A stretch of DNA of 64,000 nt, from NCBI RefSeq assembly GCF_009746715.1, contig NZ_VRKW01000004.1, forward strand, positions 310,001 to 374,000, read 5' to 3'. Positions 62,560-64,000 of this stretch are shown here, piece after piece; position 1 is the stretch's first letter, and each line of letters starts with the position of its first letter. The DNA is from Ketobacter sp. MCCC 1A13808. GTDB taxonomy: Bacteria > Pseudomonadota > Gammaproteobacteria > Pseudomonadales > Ketobacteraceae. Made by a program: the position numbers and the translations under genes. Below the pieces are notes generated by a model. It had not been told where the DNA came from and searched no databases. It saw only the letters and a program-made list of their open reading frames with translations.

Positions 62560-64000
62560 CTAGCGGCTGCTACGGACCAAGTTGCTGTCCAACTTCTGGT
62601 TTTCATAGCTGAGTTTTATAAAATCAGGGTCCAGACGTCGACGGGACACCCTTGTCTCGTCGAGCACAAGTTCGTAGTTGCCAGCATTTCCGCCCATCAC
62701 TAAATCCAGCTCCGGCTCCAGCTGATAACCCCCATCACCTTGTCTTCGCAGCTCCCCATTGATGTAAACCTGAACCCCGACAAGCGGATCGTACACCGTC
62801 ACAACCTGTTCGCTACAGTCCCCCAGGAATAATCCATATAAGGAGCCGCCCACTACGGTGGAGTCTCCATTCTGATCGCCGATACTGAATGCTGCCCGGT
62901 CGACCCTGGAATCGATCAGGGTGATAGTGGCTATAAAGTGTGCCGAGCTTACACTCCAGTAGCTATCGACACCGTCTTGACTCAGCATGTTCAGAGCACG
63001 TCGGCTGAACAATAATTGCGTTGTACAGGTGTCACTGGTATACCAGCTTTCAACACTGAATGCCCGGCCGGATAAATTGAGCGATGGATCATATGGAACC
63101 CGCAGGGTGGCATCGTCCCGAAAGCGCACGCCCTGCCCCACAAAGGCTTCCCTTTTAGTCACCGCGCGGCCTTGTTCCTGCGCGTGATTGCGATTCGGAC
63201 TGGAATCCGGTTCAACACCAGGGGCGTTATTGCCATCGTCGCCATCGCTAAAATGCCAGACGCCGGAATAATCTGCCCACAGCTGCTCTGGACTTTCCCC
63301 ATTTGGAACGCTGCCATCAATCAAATCATCGTATTCCAAAGTAATGAAGCCCTGATCATTACTGCCTTCAATTTTCGGCACCAGCACCCAAACGTCCGCC
63401 ACATTATTCAATTGATCCCAGCGTTCGACTTCATACGGCAAGGGCGTAATACCATCAGAAGCAACAAACCGGATATCCGCAGCTCCCGGTTGCACCGCGT
63501 TTATGATCTCCGAATCGCGTATGCGGATTAACACCGGCACATTGAAGACATCGCCTGTGACCCCGGCACCATTGTCTGTAGTATCAAACCAATAGTTCTG
63601 ACTGGATGTAAATTCCGCTTCATCTGACCCCGTCATCGCAACATTCACAAACAGCTGCGCCGATTGACCGCCAAATTGTTGATAAATCACTCCCTCTTTC
63701 AACACTGTTCCCTGCTTAAGCCAGTCATCCGTGGGATCACTTTCAAAATAATCCGAGCTGCCACCATCTACCCACAATGCGCCGCTTTCAGACGATAAAC
63801 CCAGCACACTTAAGTTATTCAGAATCAGGGAATTGCCCTGATCTTTCAGGTCGATTCTCTCAATATTGTTTAGCTTCTCCGGATTCAGACGAGTGATGTC
63901 CAGGCTAATGTTTTGCCCGGTCAATTCCAGCGTATCCGTTCCACGACCGCCATCCACGCGGAAGAATTCAGTATCAGAAACGCTGATCCTGTCATCGCCG
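62560..64000 (-). CDS. DUF2341/LamG surface-type protein (C-terminal part)
   Basis: The C-terminal 480 residues of a large protein whose N-terminus is beyond the right edge. The visible start has tandem-type repeats (SVSDTEFFRVDGGRGTDTLE), as in large bacterial adhesin or calcium-binding proteins. A DUF2341 domain (FNVPVLIRIRDSE, then DVWVLVPKIEGSNDQGFITL) and a concanavalin-like LamG/laminin domain (GQGVRFRDDATLRVPYDPSL, SVESWYTSDTCT) follow. The frame is open to base 64000. Likely secreted or surface-exposed. It ends convergent with the hypothetical gene before it. Confidence 0.8.
   Translation of the reverse strand, partial: GDDRISVSDTEFFRVDGGRGTDTLELTGQNISLDITRLNPEKLNNIERIDLKDQGNSLILNNLSVLGLSSESGALWVDGGSSDYFESDPTDDWLKQGTVLKEGVIYQQFGGQSAQLFVNVAMTGSDEAEFTSSQNYWFDTTDNGAGVTGDVFNVPVLIRIRDSEIINAVQPGAADIRFVASDGITPLPYEVERWDQLNNVADVWVLVPKIEGSNDQGFITLEYDDLIDGSVPNGESPEQLWADYSGVWHFSDGDDGNNAPGVEPDSSPNRNHAQEQGRAVTKREAFVGQGVRFRDDATLRVPYDPSLNLSGRAFSVESWYTSDTCTTQLLFSRRALNMLSQDGVDSYWSVSSAHFIATITLIDSRVDRAAFSIGDQNGDSTVVGGSLYGLFLGDCSEQVVTVYDPLVGVQVYINGELRRQGDGGYQLEPELDLVMGGNAGNYELVLDETRVSRRRLDPDFIKLSYENQKLDSNLVRSSR

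Noticed and set aside
1-64000. CRISPR array, prophage, insertion sequence or integron
   Set aside because: No regularly spaced repeats, transposase, integrase or phage structural genes were seen.

Overview
The window looks like chromosome from a free-living, probably marine or hydrocarbon-associated gammaproteobacterium. RimO, PdxB, GreB, EpmC, AlaA, Xni, YfbR and endonuclease V all read as gammaproteobacterial, coding is dense and GC is near 50%. Overall style suggests the Pseudomonadales/Oceanospirillales area, but no rRNA or marker gene fixes the genus. I saw no insertion sequence, integrase, prophage or CRISPR array.

Layout. 0.1-4.8 kb: histidine phosphatase, divergent from a TetR - MMPL/RND exporter - BtuF-like binding protein operon. 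5-10 kb: tRNA-Gly, rimO, a small helical protein, a cereblon-type CULT-domain protein, yfbR and a PIN-PhoH ATPase. 10.5-16.6 kb: response regulator-PAS-GGDEF-EAL protein, CoA-transferase family enzyme, and a porin gene with a frameshift and a lost 3' end that runs into a second damaged-looking gene. 16.8-23.4 kb: aldehyde dehydrogenase, amidase, Atm1-type ABC exporter, class I glutamine amidotransferase, nfi and tRNA-Glu. 23.6-26.7 kb: Mpo1-like protein, an anchored coiled-coil protein, and an OhrR / glutathione peroxidase / MsrB oxidative-stress group around a dyad-rich intergenic region. 26.8-28.5 kb: alaA and a small downstream gene.

28.5-35.4 kb is one leftward operon: DUF2760 membrane protein, two unusual Hsp70s (606 and 941 aa) and a membrane class III nucleotide cyclase. 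Divergent from it is htpX, which has a heat-shock-like promoter. 36.6-40.7 kb is a tightly overlapping operon: xni - fructosamine-kinase-like - pdxB - ATP-NAD-kinase-like.

41.0-51.3 kb is the most striking block. It is a ten-gene operon for an energised, Tol/Exb-like envelope machine: three TPR proteins (two with lipoprotein-type leaders), a small periplasmic protein, one ExbB/TolQ channel, two ExbD/TolR proteins, a TonB-like AgmX/PglI-domain protein, a TlpA-like thioredoxin and another periplasmic protein. The first ExbD has Asn where the essential proton-carrying Asp normally lies; the second keeps the Asp.

51.3-64 kb: SRAP-family DNA-protein crosslink protein, dUTPase, DUF4139 protein, PAS-GGDEF-EAL protein, ApbE, a short-chain dehydrogenase, GreB, EpmC, a MATE exporter, two unrecognised genes, and the C-terminal part of a large DUF2341/LamG surface-type protein that runs off the right edge.

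Best candidates for something new: the asymmetric ExbB-ExbD-ExbD-AgmX-TPR operon, the DUF2760-Hsp70-Hsp70-cyclase operon, and the stand-alone CULT protein with its tri-tryptophan cage.
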